Counted from the first letter of the stretch, positions 21,366 to 34,525 are shown. The stretch: DNA of 64,000 bases from Spinellus fusiger (GCA_025094145.1 JALLLS010000003.1:868001-932000), one strand, 5' to 3'. The notes: generated by a model not told the origin, from the sequence alone. Numbers and translations: made by a program.

Positions 21366-24300
21366 ATGGCACAAGCACTTGACTCTGCCGATGTTCTGCA
21401 GCAGCTCACATCGATGCTCACCAGCCTCTTGTCACCGGACAATGCTACAAGGTAAGCCCTCCTTTCCTTCCTTCTCGTCTCTTTATGCCTGTCCAAAAGA
21501 AGAAAAGAACATACTCAAACAAGACCACTCCACCAGATCTGCCGCAGAGACACAGTTGAATGACCAGTGGTTGACTCACCAGCCAGATCTGCTGCTGCTT
21601 GGTCTGGCCCGGTTTGTGGCTCAGAACCCCGATGTACAAGTAAGGCGGTAGATAATAACACTCATGGTGTGATTGACACAGTCTCCAGCTTCGTTCTCAC
21701 TGCAGCGTACTTGTGCGACGCCTCTCCTTCAAACAATACACGTCCAGTGCCAATCCCGAGACTCGTTTGTGGGACATTGTCCAGCCCTCCACTCGCAGCA
21801 ATGTCAAGGATCTGTTGCTGATTGCCTTTGCCAATGAGATGGAGTTGAGCACTCGTCACAAGGTGGCTGATACCATTGCAGAGATTTCACGCTCTGATAT
21901 GGCAGAAGGAGGTAATGCGGTGGTCTTTTTTCTTTCTTTTTCTTTCTTTTTTTCTACAGCAGAACTTATGGACTGTTGTGTTTGCTATTGAACCATTATA
22001 GAAAAGTGGGAGAATCTGTTAGAGTCCCTGTTCAAATGCACACAGTCACCTCATGCTGCTCATCGTGAATCTGCCTTTCGTGTGTTTGCCTCTGTGCCTG
22101 GATTGATCTCAGACCAACACACAGATCTGTTGAAGTCTGTGTTTTTGGCAGGGTTGACAGATGCTGAGAGCCAAGAGGTCAGTCACTGCTCATTTCTATT
22201 CTTCCATCCAACACCCCAACTCAACATTACAAAACAAAGAGAAGCAGGCACTAATACGAGACGTGTGTGTGTGTGTGTATGTTATGTATATGTATATGTA
22301 TATGTATATATGGGTGGATGCTATTAGGTGCGTCTGGAGGCCATGAAGGCATCTGCTGCTTATATTGTTCAAGCCGAAGAACCCATCCAGAAGAGTCTTG
22401 GTTCTTTGATGCCTCAGATGTTGGATGTAAGGACTCACTTGTAAGGCATACGATCCTAGACACTCATATTGATGTGTGTTGTATGGGAAACAGCCCTTGT
22501 CACCCATCATTGCTGCACGCAACGACGCCACTCTGGTGGAGGGCTTGATTGTATTGATTGAATTGGCAGACAGCGCCCCTCGTCTCTTCCGTGCTGTCCT
22601 GCCTAATCTCCTGACAGTGATGGTAGGCATTGCCAAGGACAAGTCGTTTGATGACCGCACACGCCAGACTGCCATGGAGCTTTTGCTGACCCTGGCTGAG
22701 GCTGCTCCTGGCCTTGTCCGCAAGGTCCCTAACTTTGCCTCCGAGATTATGCCAGTGGCTATGGAAATGACCACTGACATTGAGGACGACGAGGAATGGT
22801 ACACAACAGAAGATGTGAGTTTGGCATCTGCATTCCTTCTTTCCCCCTCCCTCCTTCCCCCTTCTTCTTTCCTTCCTTCTCCATGGAAGAAATAGGAGTA
22901 GACACAAGGGACTTACTTATTTGTTATTGCAGTTGGCAGAAGACGACAATGAAGAGAACTATGTCATGGGAGAAAGCACCATGGACAGAATGTCAAGAAC
23001 CCTGGGTGGCAAGCTCATCGTCCCCATTGTCTTCCAATACATCCCCCAGATGCTCCAGTCCAGCGAGTGGCGACAGCGTCGTGCTGCCCTCATGGCCATC
23101 TCCTCTGTGGGCGAGGGCTGTGTCAAGGTCCTCAAGCCTGAACTCGGCAACATCATCCAGCTCATCCTTCCTTCCTTCAAAGACGTCCACCCTCGTGTGC
23201 GCTATGCTGCATGCAATGCCATGGGCCAGATGTCCACCGACTTCTCTCCCTACCTGCAGAAGCACTTCCACCAGCTTGTTATCACAGCCCTCCTGCCTGT
23301 CATGGAAGACACCACCCAGCCCCGTGTCCAGGCCCATGCTGCTGCTGCCATGGTCAACTTTTGTGAAGAAACCGACAAGGCCATCCTCGATCCCTACCTC
23401 GACGCCATCTTTGAGCGTCTGCTGGTGCTCCTCAAGACCCCCAAGATCTATGTCCAGGAACAGGCCATCACCACCATTGCCACTGTAGCCGACTGTGCCG
23501 AGGACAAGTTCATCAAGTACCACAGCGTTATCATGCCCCTGCTGCTGGACGCCCTCCGACAAGCCACCGACAAGCAATACCGTCTGCTGCGGTGCAGAGC
23601 CATTGAGTGTGCCTCCCTGATTGGTCTGGCGATTGGCAAGGACGTGTTTGCGCCCTACACCCAGGCCTTTATTGGCATTCTGGCAGAGATGCAGCAGATG
23701 CCCACCGAGGCCGACGATGTGCAGACCACCTACCTGCTGGCCGCCTGGGCTCGCATGTGCAAGATGATGGGCCAGGACTTTTTGCCCTACCTCCCCAACA
23801 TCATGCCGCCCCTGCTGCAGTCGGCCCAGCTTGTGCCTGAAATCACTCTGGTGGATGTCGAGGACGAGGATGTCGAGGCCAAGTACCCCACCGACGACGG
23901 CTGGGAGTTTGTTGGCATCAATGGCCAGCAGGTCGGCATCAAGACCTCGGTGCTGGAGGAGAAGCACACCGCCATTGAGATGCTGTTGAGCTATGCACGC
24001 GACCTCGGGGCTGGGTTCCTGCCCTACGTTGCGCCTGTGCTTGAGATTGCCCTGCCCCTGCTCAAGTTCTATTTCCATGACGACGTGCGTCATGCTGCTG
24101 CCGCCCTGCTCCCTCTGCTGCTCAAGGATGCCAAGGAGGCCCAGGTGGCTCCGTCTGAGCTGGCGACGATGTGGAACACCATCTTTGAGAAGACCGTCAA
24201 GATCATGCAGATTGAGGACGATGTGTCATTTCTGTCGCAGATCTACACAACCTTTTACGAGTGTGTGGATGTGCTGGGTGAGAACTGTCTGTCGCCTCAC

Positions 24301-25224
24301 CAGCTCGAGGTGCTGAACAAGGCCAATGAGGAGCAGCTAGGAAAGTTCCTGGAGCGTCTGTCGGCACGTGAGGTCGAGAAGCAGGCTGGGGACTACGAGG
24401 CCGATGAGGAGGAGCAGCGTGCTGAGGAGGAGGAGCTGGAGGAGGAGGCGCTGGGAGAGCTGGCTCGTGCCATGCAGGCCATCTTCAAGTCTCAGGGCAC
24501 AGGCTACCTGCCCTACTTTGATAAGCTGATGCCTCTGGTGACTCAGTTCCTCGGCCATCCCAACATCAGTGCCCGTCAATGGAGTGTGTGTGTGTTTGAT
24601 GATGTCGTGGAGTACACTGGCGCCAACTCGTTCCACTACTCAAGCTACTTTGTGCCTGCTGTAATTGCTGGTCTTGCCGACACTGCCTTTGAGGTGCGCC
24701 AGGCCTCTGCATATGGTGTGGGTGTGTGGGCTCAGTACGGGGGTCCCCAGTACGCTGATGTCTGTGCGGGTGCCCTGGAGCCTCTGTTTGCCATGATCAA
24801 GGGACCCACCGCCCGAGAAGAGGGGGATGTCTATGCCACGGAAAACGCCATTTCTGCCATTGCCAAGATCTGTAAATTCAACGGAAGCAAAACCAATGTG
24901 GACCAGGCCTTGAGTGCTTGGTTTGTGACTCTGCCTATTCTTCACGATGACCAGGAGGCTCCGTTTGTCTACACTTACCTGTTGGATCTGTTGGAGTCTC
25001 ACCACCACAGTATCTTGGGGACCAACAACAGCAACATTGTCAGTCTTGTCAAGATATTTGCTGAAGTACTGTCGTCGGATATTCTGTCACAGGAGCTTGC
25101 TGTGCGCATGGTCAACAGCTTCAAAGTCATCTTGAGTGGTGTGGATGATGCAACACGAACACAGCTCTGGAGTGTTATTTCACCAGAGAACAGAGTCATT
25201 TTGCAGAAGAAGGGCTATGTTTAA
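21366..25224 (+). CDS. PSE1: Importin beta-3 / karyopherin Pse1 (Kap121, IPO5)
   Basis: Seven exons, join(21366..21451,21537..21639,21689..21911,22002..22177,22328..22426,22494..22814,22933..25224), give 1099 residues; yeast Pse1 has 1089 and human IPO5 about 1097. HEAT repeats run throughout. Signature stretches include DIEDDEEWYTTED joined to LAEDDNEENYVMGESTMDRMSRTLGGKL, then ALMAISSVGEGC, HPRVRYAACNAMGQMSTDFSPYLQKHFH and QPRVQAHAAAAMVNF, all typical of this karyopherin. It carries ribosomal proteins, histones and other cargo into the nucleus in a Ran-dependent manner. The acidic loop (EADEEEQRAEEEELEEE, near residue 825) is retained. All introns fall in the first third; the last 2.3 kb is one exon with a GC-rich third codon position, suggesting high expression. 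Confidence 0.96.
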
Positions 25225-26218
25225 AAAAAAAAGAAAATAAGTAAGAGAAAACTGAGTGAATGTGAAATCTCTATTTCTTTCTTTCTCTTTCTCTTTATTT
25301 TTTATTTTGTTTTATTTTATTTTTCCTCCTTTTCATTAGAAATCCTCTTGTTTATCCTCTATCCCCCATATTGGCTTATTTTTGCTTTCTTCCCTTCACT
25401 TTTTTATAAGATATAATTCCTGAAAAATCACTTTAAGAATGGCCACTACGCCCTTTTCATTGGCTAATGAATAATACACAGTCACACTCAATTGAATTTA
25501 ATGCTTGCTGGAGACATGATGAAAAAAGAAGAGACTTATTTCTATTGTATGAAGCGCCTTTTTCTTTATAGATGTTGCAAGGTCAACACAGTATTTTAGA
25601 TGGATGTTCAGAATATTACATTTGTGGTGAATATGAAGAGAGAAAACATGGAGGATGGTAGGGTATTTATTGCCTGTTGATGGCTGGAATAAAGTTGGCT
25701 GTGAGTGTGAGTGTGAGTGTGTGTAGTTGTAATAAAGCCCACCGTTCAAAATAGTAGTAGAGATATCAAATCTGAGTATTCGATGTACAAGATGCTGTTA
25801 CCACAGGTTAATAGTCATAGTCATAGTCATAGTAACAATAACAAAGCGTGTCTTATTGGATCTTGTCATGCAACAAGACATTCTAATGTCTAGTAATACA
25901 TCTCCTATCTTTGACCAAGAAAAGAAAGAAAGGATAAGTAAGTATCCATCTATTCTTCATTTTATTTCTACTCATTCTATTCTCTACTATATACTATATA
26001 CTATATACTCTCTACACTACACTCACGTCATTACAAAAGAGAAGATGTGTTGTTGGGAATCTGATAAGATGTTTTCAATTTAATCCAATTTCTTCATTCT
26101 CAAGTAAAGATTAAAGACAAGGCTCACTATAAGGCAAACAAAGACAGGATATGTATGAGGGTATGGACTTGCAATCCAAACGACTTGCGGGTCTGTTGAA
26201 TTCATCTATGATATATCA
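25225..26218. other. Spacer after PSE1
   Basis: AT-rich. A poly-pyrimidine and poly-T rich stretch (25270-25330) probably belongs to the PSE1 3' flank. Short GAGTGT and TAGTCA repeats occur near 25700 and 25815. No gene, RNA or transposon end was recognised. Confidence 0.5.
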
Positions 26219-27329
26219 TCAAGACACACTGCTGTTCTTTGGAAGGAAGAGGGAGTTTCCACCTCCACTCATCTCCACAACACGTTTCTCTCTTTGTTCT
26301 GATGACACCCTGTTCTCAATCTCTTTTGCCTTTATCTTTTCCATAGCAGCAGTGAACAGAGATTTCACATTGAACATGGACTTGGCTGTGTGCAGGGCAT
26401 GAGGAAGTATGGCTGGCAAAGAGGGTCTGGGCTCAGCAGCCATGGGTGGGAAGGAGGTGGGGATACAGGATGCAGTGTCGGGTTTATTTCTTGGCTGTAG
26501 TGATTCTTTGTTGAGATAGGCCTCCATGGCGAGGGTAGCAAAGGATCCAACAGGGCGTGGTGGGGTATGTACATCCACATCAGGCACCCGCAGCGAAGGA
26601 AGAGGGGGTGGGTGAGGAAGAGGAGCAGTGGCTGCAACATGACTGAGTTGGCCTGGAATAGACAGAGGAATTCCTTTTCTTTTTCGTTTTAATCCATGAG
26701 GCTTTTTCAAGGTACTAGTCTTGGCATCGTGATGGGGACTTTTGGATAAAACGATAGGTGTGTTTGTAGCAGTAGTGGTAGTGGTGAGTGAAAGAGCACT
26801 GTGCCTTGTGTTTTGTGCTTGTCCTTTTGTACAAGATAGCTTTTGTGATAAGTGTTCATTTGCATTAGTATTTAAAAGAGATGTGGATGTGTCTAATGAG
26901 GTGGCTATTCGTGTGTCAAATAAAGGGTCTAATAAAGTCTCTAATGAAGCCTCTGATGAAGTGTCTGATGAGGTGTCTGATGGTGTATTTACTGAGGTCT
27001 CTACTGAGGTGTTTACTGAGGTATTTACTGAGGTCTCTACTGAGGTGTTTACTGAGGTGTCTGATGGTGTATTTACTGAGGTGTTTACTGAGGTGTTTAC
27101 TGAGGTCTCTACTGAGGTCTCTACTGAGGTGTTTACTGAGGTGCTTAATGAAGTGTCTAATGAGGTGTTGTTCTCCAATCCTGCTTTGGTTGGTAGAGAT
27201 ATCTTCTTTGTCCTGGAACTAGCAATAGGCTTAAATATTTTTCTTCTTTTTTCTATAGGTATTCATGTGAGTTGTTCAAGAGAATAAGCAGCGGTAGTAC
27301 TTACTGATATCAATAGAGGTTAGAAGCAT
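26219..27329 (-). CDS. Unrecognised protein with Ser/Thr/Val repeats
   Basis: Two exons, complement(join(26219..27252,27305..27329)), give 352 residues; the 52-nt intron has GTAAGT and TATAG ends and restores a basic N-terminus (KKRRKIFKP) that could be a nuclear signal. Residues about 30-110 are a degenerate tandem repeat of four-residue units (TSVN, TSVE, TPSD) encoded by a 12-bp minisatellite. A basic patch (KKPHGLKRKRKG) and a Pro-rich region follow. The C-terminal 90 residues look more conserved: FATLAMEAYLNKES, then KSMFNVKSLFTAAMEKIKAKEIENR. I do not recognise the family. The gene is probably real because both the tail and the short first exon are consistent, but a transcript would be needed to confirm it. 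Confidence 0.5.
26893..27170. repeat. 12-bp coding minisatellite
   Basis: More than 20 tandem 12-bp units of the form ACTGAGGTGTTT / ACTGAGGTCTCT / AATGAAGTGTCT (plus strand), with mainly synonymous or conservative variation. They encode Thr/Ser-Val/Asp-Asn/Glu tetrapeptides in the unrecognised minus-strand protein. The unit is a multiple of three, so length changes keep the frame. Confidence 0.9.
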
Positions 27330-27989
27330 GACGCTTTCATCGGACGTGCACGCATAATTCCAACAATGAGGCAGGCTCGTAAAAGCGTTTTAGTAGAAAG
27401 AACAGTCCCTTGCAAAGTCACATTTTTTTTTCGTGAGGGGAAAACACCACAGTCAAGTGAAGAGTTCAAACAGTGCAAAGTATTCAAACTAATAATAAAA
27501 GCCATAGGCTATAGACTGTCTTACTATAAGCACATGATATACTTAAGATAGTATTTTAATGTGTATTCAGTATAAGATCTATAGGCACTGATATACTTTT
27601 ACACAACAACACAGTACTGTGTTCATGTATTTTGGTGAGGCATTTTTAAACCAATGCAATGTGTACAGTTCAAAGTATTTTTTATTTTATTTTGGGTGTT
27701 GGTTGCTATTCGCGCATGGGGCATATTAGTCACCCTATGAGTTCGTTTGAACAATTAAGATATACATATAAACACTTCAAATACAAAATTGGAAAAAAAA
27801 TGTAAGGAAAAAAGAAACAGAAAGATAAGAGTATATAAAACCTCGAAATGAGGAAAAAAATGAAGAGAAATATGAGAGATAAGAGAAAATGACAATGCAG
27901 AGCTAGACATTAGTTTGGGACTAATCCCACAAGCTTCTCAATAGACAAAAGATGGGTCTATTAATAAGTCTTGCTAGGTGTGTTGATTG

Positions 27990-28488
27990 TCTCCCTCGTC
28001 TCCTTCCATGGCTGAGTCAGACCCAAATGCCTGGAGGACTTCTTTTTCAAAGGTGGAGGGAGGGTTGATGACTTTGAAGGGCAGTGTTGACAGTAGAAGA
28101 TACATTAAGATCTTAAAAAAGGATGGCTGCACTGAGCTAGATCAACTCAAAGCAATGAATCCAGTGGTATGTTGTGTTCTTCAAGAGAACAATACCAGCT
28201 GCCATAAGAGTAGAGAGTCCAGGTTGTGGAAGGCACAAAAGAGCATTGTCACTATAGAGGGGTGCCGTCACAAAGCCCCGACCTCAACCCCATAGAGCAT
28301 TTATGAGATGATGTTGACAGAGCAATAATAAAGAGAATGACCCCAAGAAGTACTCTTCAAGATTTGGAGATACTCTTGTTAGAAGAATGGGAGAATATTC
28401 CCAATGATGTTACAGACACCCTCATTGCCAGCATGGGGCGGAGATGTAGGGCTGTGATAGAGGCCAAGAGTGGAAACATTAAATATTA
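27990..28488 (+). pseudogene. Tc1-like transposase relic (C-terminal half)
   Basis: Frame fragments follow the order of a Tc1/mariner DDE transposase: GGLMTLKGSVDSRRYIKIL, then LQENNTSCHKS in the second catalytic region, then (after a frameshift near 28265) QSPDLNPIEHL, and finally LLLEEWENIPNDVTDTLIASMGRRCRAVIEAK to a stop. The LWD Trp is a stop (TGA at 28295). The N-terminal DNA-binding part is missing and terminal repeats were not found. It is therefore an inactive fragment. It represents a different lineage from the element at 61982. Confidence 0.8.
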
Positions 28489-30412
28489 AGAGTTTTCACC
28501 CGATAAACTTGTATATATTATCCTGTTGTCCTTTTTTATACTTCATCCAATTATGAAGTATCTACTGTGTGTTCTTATTAAAAGCAATAAGTACTTCCTA
28601 TTACAGAAGAATATCAGGAAATGAAAAGAGTCCCTTGTTTTATTGCAAGTCACTGTACTATTCTTTTATATTGGCTGTTGAAACGAGATATAATCATTTT
28701 TCTTCAATAACAGAAGATAGATTCAATTCACCATCGTAAGAGCTCAGATAAGAAGCAATGACTTCCATGGAACCTTTAATGAGAGAAATGCCGTAGATAA
28801 TGTAGCCTAAGAAATCATAATATCATTTGCATCTATTATACACACTCTTCAACTTACGATATGGATTAAATAAATCTTTAGGTCGAGTAACAGTCAGTCT
28901 ACCACGAAATACAGAAATATGAATAGAAGCTGATTATGATATTGTTTAATAATTGCGTGGAAATTTTGACTACTATATTTTTAGGATAATTTATTATCCT
29001 AGATAAATATACAGATGTTAATTCAATACAAACAATACATGTTTTGAGGGTATACCATTTAACAGTGTAACTCATTCCTGGTACTCATACATCTAAATCT
29101 TTGGGATTTATACTAAATGGTTTGTTAGTACAAGTTATTAAACAGGATATTCAGGTAAATGTTATTAATATTAAATGCCTTGCAATTTGATGATATCATT
29201 ATGATTGACAGTATAACCAGAAGCAAAGACAAAAGATACTAAGGCAAAGATGGGAATCAGAACGGATTACAACGTATTCGTAAGATAGTAGCAGTTAAAG
29301 AGTAGAATGAATAACAAAAAAAAGCGAGTCTGTAGACTATATTTTTATACTAATCTCTGCATGCATTTTATATGTGTTTGCATCAATTATACTATTCTGT
29401 CTTGAGGATGTTCATTTTGAAGTGCTTATTCATGCCATTGAATAACTAATATGTGTACATATGTTTTATTATATTAACATTGTTTATTCTCTTTTAGTAG
29501 GTTACTGTTTGTGCCTATCTATTGAATGGTTTCGTTGATATATTTTGTATTAATCACCGTACTATATACCTATATATTTACAGACTACAATTGTATTCTA
29601 TGTATTCTCTATTGTTTGTTTTTCTTCATTATTATAAAGATATCATTTTAGCATATATGCACAGTTATTTTAATAGAATTCTTAATTGAGTACAGACATT
29701 CATAGTTGGAACTTTTTTCTTATTATTCGTAAGCCTTATTTACACTACAGTGTGCTTTTCTATACCTGTTCTTTTTTGTAGGATTCTATTTCTATTGGCA
29801 TATTTATAGACTACAAGGATGCTTTGTGTGGGATTTATCTCTTTTTTCCCTCTGAAGCTATTGTTCTATATTATTCACTCAAAGACTATAGTGTGATTTT
29901 ATGTAAAAGTAGAGGATGATCGATCTACCATGGTATAGACATGATAGATGGCATCACAGATCAGTATAGTGCAGTATCTTTATCAGGTAAAATTGATTAC
30001 AACTAGAAAGTAGGCCGGTCATCATGTGTCTGTGTATTATGAAATTATACAGTGTGATCAATGTCTACAGTGTTTTACACTAAACTAATTTAAGAGATAC
30101 AAAGACCTCAAGCTCTGGTTGTATTTCAATGAATAAACACATATATATCACTATCCCTACTTATTATGGCACTATCTTATTTTACCTGTTTCTGATCTTT
30201 AATCCTTCACACTCATAAAACCCACAGACATTAGCTATTAGTGTACTCACTCTTAGACACAGTCTATTACTGTTCAAGAGTCATTAATAAACATCAAGTC
30301 TATTTCTGATATTGCATGAATACTGAAAAAATATATTAACTCAGCTGAGAATCATCAAGCTTAATTTGGGAGATAACTGTCACATTAAAATATGAAGACT
30401 GGTATTCTACTG
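28489..30412. other. AT-rich spacer
   Basis: No coding potential, RNA gene or transposon end was recognised. The composition and position between two Tc1 relics suggest old repeat sequence. Confidence 0.5.
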
Positions 30413-30502
30413 GTGTGGAAGGCAATCCCTAAAGAATATATGGATGGTTTCATGACCAGTATGCATTGGAGATACCAGGCAGTGATAGATGCCAAAGACT
30501 GA
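30413..30502 (+). pseudogene. Tc1-like transposase C-terminal scrap
   Basis: Thirty codons read VWKAIPKEYMDGFMTSMHW then RYQAVIDAKD and a stop, the standard C-terminal end of Tc1-like transposases (WxxIPxEYxDGLxxSMxxRCQAVIDAKG). The following 160 bp resembles the DNA after the scrap at 63520-63650 (for example TATAACACCATCAAGA against TATAACACTATTAAGA), so both probably come from one element family. Confidence 0.75.
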
Positions 30503-32013
30503 TGTTGTTTATCAAGTATGTTTGAAATAAAGCGTTTTCTTGTTACATCAATACCTTTTTTTTTATGTCTTAATGATTTTATACTTACATCTAAAGAAGC
30601 TATAGATCTATAACACCATCAAGATAAAGTATATCTATAAAATGGATATGCATTTAAAAGGTCTGACTAATTTTGTCTCATCACTTTATTTGTATATTTA
30701 TGTGTATTTATAAATAAAACTTAAGAAGCGTATTTTGAGAAAATAATAGTAATGTATAAAGTAGTTACAAATAATATATTCACTCCTATATTTGTTTCAC
30801 CCAAAATTACTATAATAGTACCAAGAGAAATAGAGTGACCAAGCTATCCTATTTCCAACAGTATTATATTTTAAGCAATATAATACTTAGACAGTCGCGG
30901 CTTTGGAGCTGCTTATAGATATAACACGTATTTATCTATTATTTAAGTATATTATCTAATTCAACAGTGCTAACCACAGAACATTATGTATACTATAACC
31001 AAAGACAACAATTACTCTACCATATCATAATAAATTTATTTATCAGAGAAAATTATATTGTCACTCAAGATTATCTATTATGTTAAAATATTATAATCAA
31101 AAGCAGAGAGATGGTAACTAATAGTCATTTTATAAGTGTAAAACAATTAAATAAGTCTTTATAATAAGAATCAGTTCTATTAAATGCTTGGCTACATCCC
31201 AAAAATATTTGGGTGTGTACTTTGAATTGTACCTCCTTTTATCTTTGCCTGTTATCTAAATACATTATTAAGTGTTTATTTTTGAAGTTAGACTCTTCAT
31301 CTCTACCAATATTTTGATAACAGTTAAACATTTGGTCTTCAAGCTTCAAGATAAGTTGAAATTAGGCGAATAGCCATCTTCCTTATAAAATAGAAGAGCC
31401 CAATACTACTACTACTACTGAAGTTGGCAAAACACAGCTAAGAATTGTGATATTTCTTTATTTAAGGTGTCGCTATAAAAATTGATTAAGTATTTCATTT
31501 AAAAAATAAAAAATAAATTATTCGTTTATATTGAACACTTCTAAACCACATATTAAAAAGTTACTAAAGTGAAATGAAAGGAAACCAACGGTGATAACAT
31601 AAAAGGAAATCGATATATTATATCTCTTAGCATGGGAGAAAACTCTGCCTTCAGACAATAGCAGTCACACTCCAAAGCAAAGGGTAACCTATAAAACTCC
31701 AATAGGCATTGGACTTCTGTCGTTGAATCCATCTTCTCCGCTTGACTTTCAACTAAAGATGGACATTTATAAGCAAGGCAAAAGACGTGATCAAGAAACA
31801 TCCTCCCAAGTATTAAGTAAGAGTTTCATTTTGCTTATTTTGCTTGGTGTGTTTAGTGTACCTATTTTCCTACTATCTTAACCTTGAATTCTCTCAATAC
31901 CTTGCTCAATAGACCTTACCCACTCTATGAATACTTTATTGGGAAAACGAAGATCAAAGGTAAGAGCCAGAGATAACAAAAAGTGGCTTTAGCACTAACG
32001 TCTAGAGCGGGTC
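30503..32013. other. AT-rich spacer
   Basis: Very AT-rich up to about 31500. No gene, RNA or terminal repeats recognised. The last 200 bases may hold the promoter and an early exon of the Ulp gene. Confidence 0.5.
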
Positions 32014-32400
32014 TTGCCGTCCTTGAAGAAGAAGCACGATGATAATAAACAAAACCATGACACCAGTTTTAGGAAGAAATACAGACAGATGAATACTCAA
32101 AAGAGAGAAATGATAGAGAGAAATGTCTTGAATGAACATATTATTTCAAGTGAAGACGAAACAGATTGTCGTAAGTCAAGTCTTTTTCTTTTTTCTTTTT
32201 TTCTTTTAAAAGGTTAGGTCGAGAGTACTTACCGAAAATAGTCCATCGGTATACTCTTTCCATGTCTCCAATGAGCTTGGTAATCTATTCTTTTATATAC
32301 ATTGAGGAGCAGGACTGTTGATGAACAGAGCATTTTAGAACTTAGATACAAAGGCCATTATATTAGAGAGAAAGGAACAGCGAAAAAAGGCGATCTTTGT
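32014..32400 (+). other. Probable upstream exons of the Ulp gene
   Basis: Three segments look like exons: one ending at 32170 (DTSFRKKYRQMNTQKREM, donor GTAAGT), a small one starting after TTAG near 32216 (REYLPKIVHRYTLSMSPMSL, ending before GTAATC), and one from about 32327 to 32398 (SILELRYKGHYIREKGTAKK, donor GTAAGT). The first two junctions are in phase. The last does not join in frame to the exon at 32462, so either an exon boundary is mis-seen or the 5' part is damaged. Confidence 0.35.
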
Positions 32401-32461
32401 AAGTGCTACTGATTCTATTTTATTCTCTATGTATATGTATACTATTAAGAGCAGATAAAGA

Positions 32462-34083
32462 ATGGCTCACTTCTATTTCAATGCATGGATAAAGCCAAAG
32501 ATAAATAGACCACAGGAAGAAAGGCATTTTTTCATCCTGAAAAGAGACATCGGAAAACTAAAAAAATCAGAGAGCCCTTTGATCGAACTCACATCAGAAA
32601 ACCGCACAACTGAATACAGATCAGAAAACCACACAACAGACTGCAGATCAGAAAGTGTAGAGAAGTCAAAAAGATCAGACAGAAAATTAGAATATAGAAC
32701 AAGTACAACCACGATAACAAGTATGAAAAGCACAATAGAGAAAGAGAGAGAGAAAAGAAAAGGCAAAGAGCTCCCTATACTTTTGCCTCCTCTCAAATCA
32801 GCATCCCTAAGACAACATGCCCTTCGCACACACTCTAGACAGCCACCAGAAACCATTGATCTTGCAGAAGATGAGGAGATCAAATCCGCTCACCTATTAA
32901 AAGAAAAGAATCTTGCCTGTAGCCAAGAAATGTAAGATACTTTATACCTGCTTATTGAGATAACCAATAATGATTAGTCTATTTTCCTACTCTTTCCATG
33001 GACACAAGAAATGTAAAATTCAAGTAACAAGGAGAGACGAACAAAAGCTAGATGAAGGAGAATACCTGAATGACACACTAATAGACTTTGGATTGCATTG
33101 GTAAACCTGCACAGGAAGGCCTTTTAAGATCCAATCATTTAATTCTTTATTTCATTTTATGTAGGTACTGTGATAAAGCCACCAAAAAGAATCCAAGAAT
33201 AGCAGAAAACACACACATCTTTAGTTGTTTCTTTTTTACGGATCTCTTTAGAACCATACACAGTACAAAAACAAAATTCTCTGGTCTGGAAAAGTGGATA
33301 CCAAGAACAGGTCTATTTAACAAGAAATATGCCATCATTCCCGTCAATGAAAGGTAATGATGTTCCAGGATCTGGACTCATGGCACATCTTTAGGAGCCA
33401 CTGGTATTTGATGATAGCCTGCAATATAGACCGCTGTATTCCATCGAAGGTCACTGGTAGCAATGATGATGAAGAGGCTCCCCATGCCGAGTAGGTGGAG
33501 TGAATTGGGAAATCTCTTTTTATATTAATGAACACTGTTTTTTCTTATACTAGACCTTATATTTTTTCATTGGATTCTCTGGGCTGTACAAGATCAAGAA
33601 ATTTAGAACACTTTTCTAATTACTTGCAATATGAAGCAGAATCAAGACTGGGTATTTCTAAAAGCGAGTTTATTAAGCCCACACTGATCTCTTCCAATGT
33701 AAGTTGTATTCTTTTTATATGGGCCTGTACAACAATGAGTAGAATGGAAGGGTGTGTATTCATCTCATTCTATTGTTGTTGTGAATAGGTACCAAAACAA
33801 ACAAATGGCACAGACTGTGGCCTCTTTTTATTGCACTTTGTACAGCATTTTTTTACTGATCCTGAAAGATATATTATTATTCTAAGAGTAAGTGGTTTGG
33901 ACTCCATAGAGATCCCATAAATATATATAGTAATAGACAATGGTATAGGAACACAGTCAAGACCATTTCCACTGGTTTGAATCAGAAATGCCATTCAAAC
34001 GCCAGGAACTTCGCAGTATTATAACTCGTTTGCACAGACTGTGGAGATACCAGCAAATAAATAATTCACAAAGGATAGCATGA
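32462..34083 (+). CDS. SUMO-specific cysteine protease, Ulp2/SENP type (C48)
   Basis: Seven exons, join(32462..32931,32978..33100,33165..33353,33395..33490,33554..33698,33789..33887,33949..34083), give 418 residues if translation starts at 32462. All seven junctions are in phase. The C48 domain is complete: KIQVTRRDEQKLDEGEYLND, LIDFGLHWYCDK, then the catalytic His in SHWYLMIACN, Asp in YIFSLDSLGC, and Gln/Cys in VPKQTNGTDCGLFLLHFVQHFF. Such enzymes process SUMO or remove it from nuclear proteins. The part before the domain (FFILKRDIGKLKKSE) suggests an N-terminal Ulp2-like region, so the true protein probably begins in upstream exons at 32.0-32.4 kb. One intron is only 41 nt. The domain call is firm; the 5' end is not. 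Confidence 0.85.
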
Positions 34084-34255
34084 TATTTAGCTGTCACATT
34101 TCACAACATGACTTTGTAAAGCATTAGACTTTTTTGAGCAGTACAATAAAAAAGATGACACTATAGTAACTTTAAGACACATTACAATGAAGAGACATTT
34201 CTAATGAGATATAGAGACAATAAATATAGACACTATCATTCTCTAATAAAGAAGA

Positions 34256-34350
34256 AATAGATAGATAGGTAGATAGATAGGTAGATAGGTAGATAGGTAG
34301 ATAGATAGGTAGATAGGTAGATAGGTAGATAGATAGATAGATAGATAGAG
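34256..34350. repeat. GATA/GGTA tetranucleotide microsatellite
   Basis: An uninterrupted mixture of GATA and GGTA units about 95 bp long, upstream of the dsRNA-binding-domain gene. GATA-type sites are fungal regulator targets, but a microsatellite is the simpler explanation. Confidence 0.9.
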
Positions 34351-34525
34351 AAACCCTTTATTTGTGCTGTGTTTTGAAGCTTCTTTCTACACTATGTTAT
34401 TATCTGTTGATAAGCTAGTATAGATTGTATTATTTATTATTTATTATTATTATTTTGGCATTTGACTGTCAATAAAAAAATAACCCGTCCAAAATGACTT
34501 TAAAGCATTCTCTTCTTATATTAGC

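Noticed and set aside
22993..24093. 366-codon open frame on the minus strand
   Set aside because: It lies opposite the long last exon of PSE1, is rich in His/Gly/Gln as expected of an antisense frame, and has no domain.
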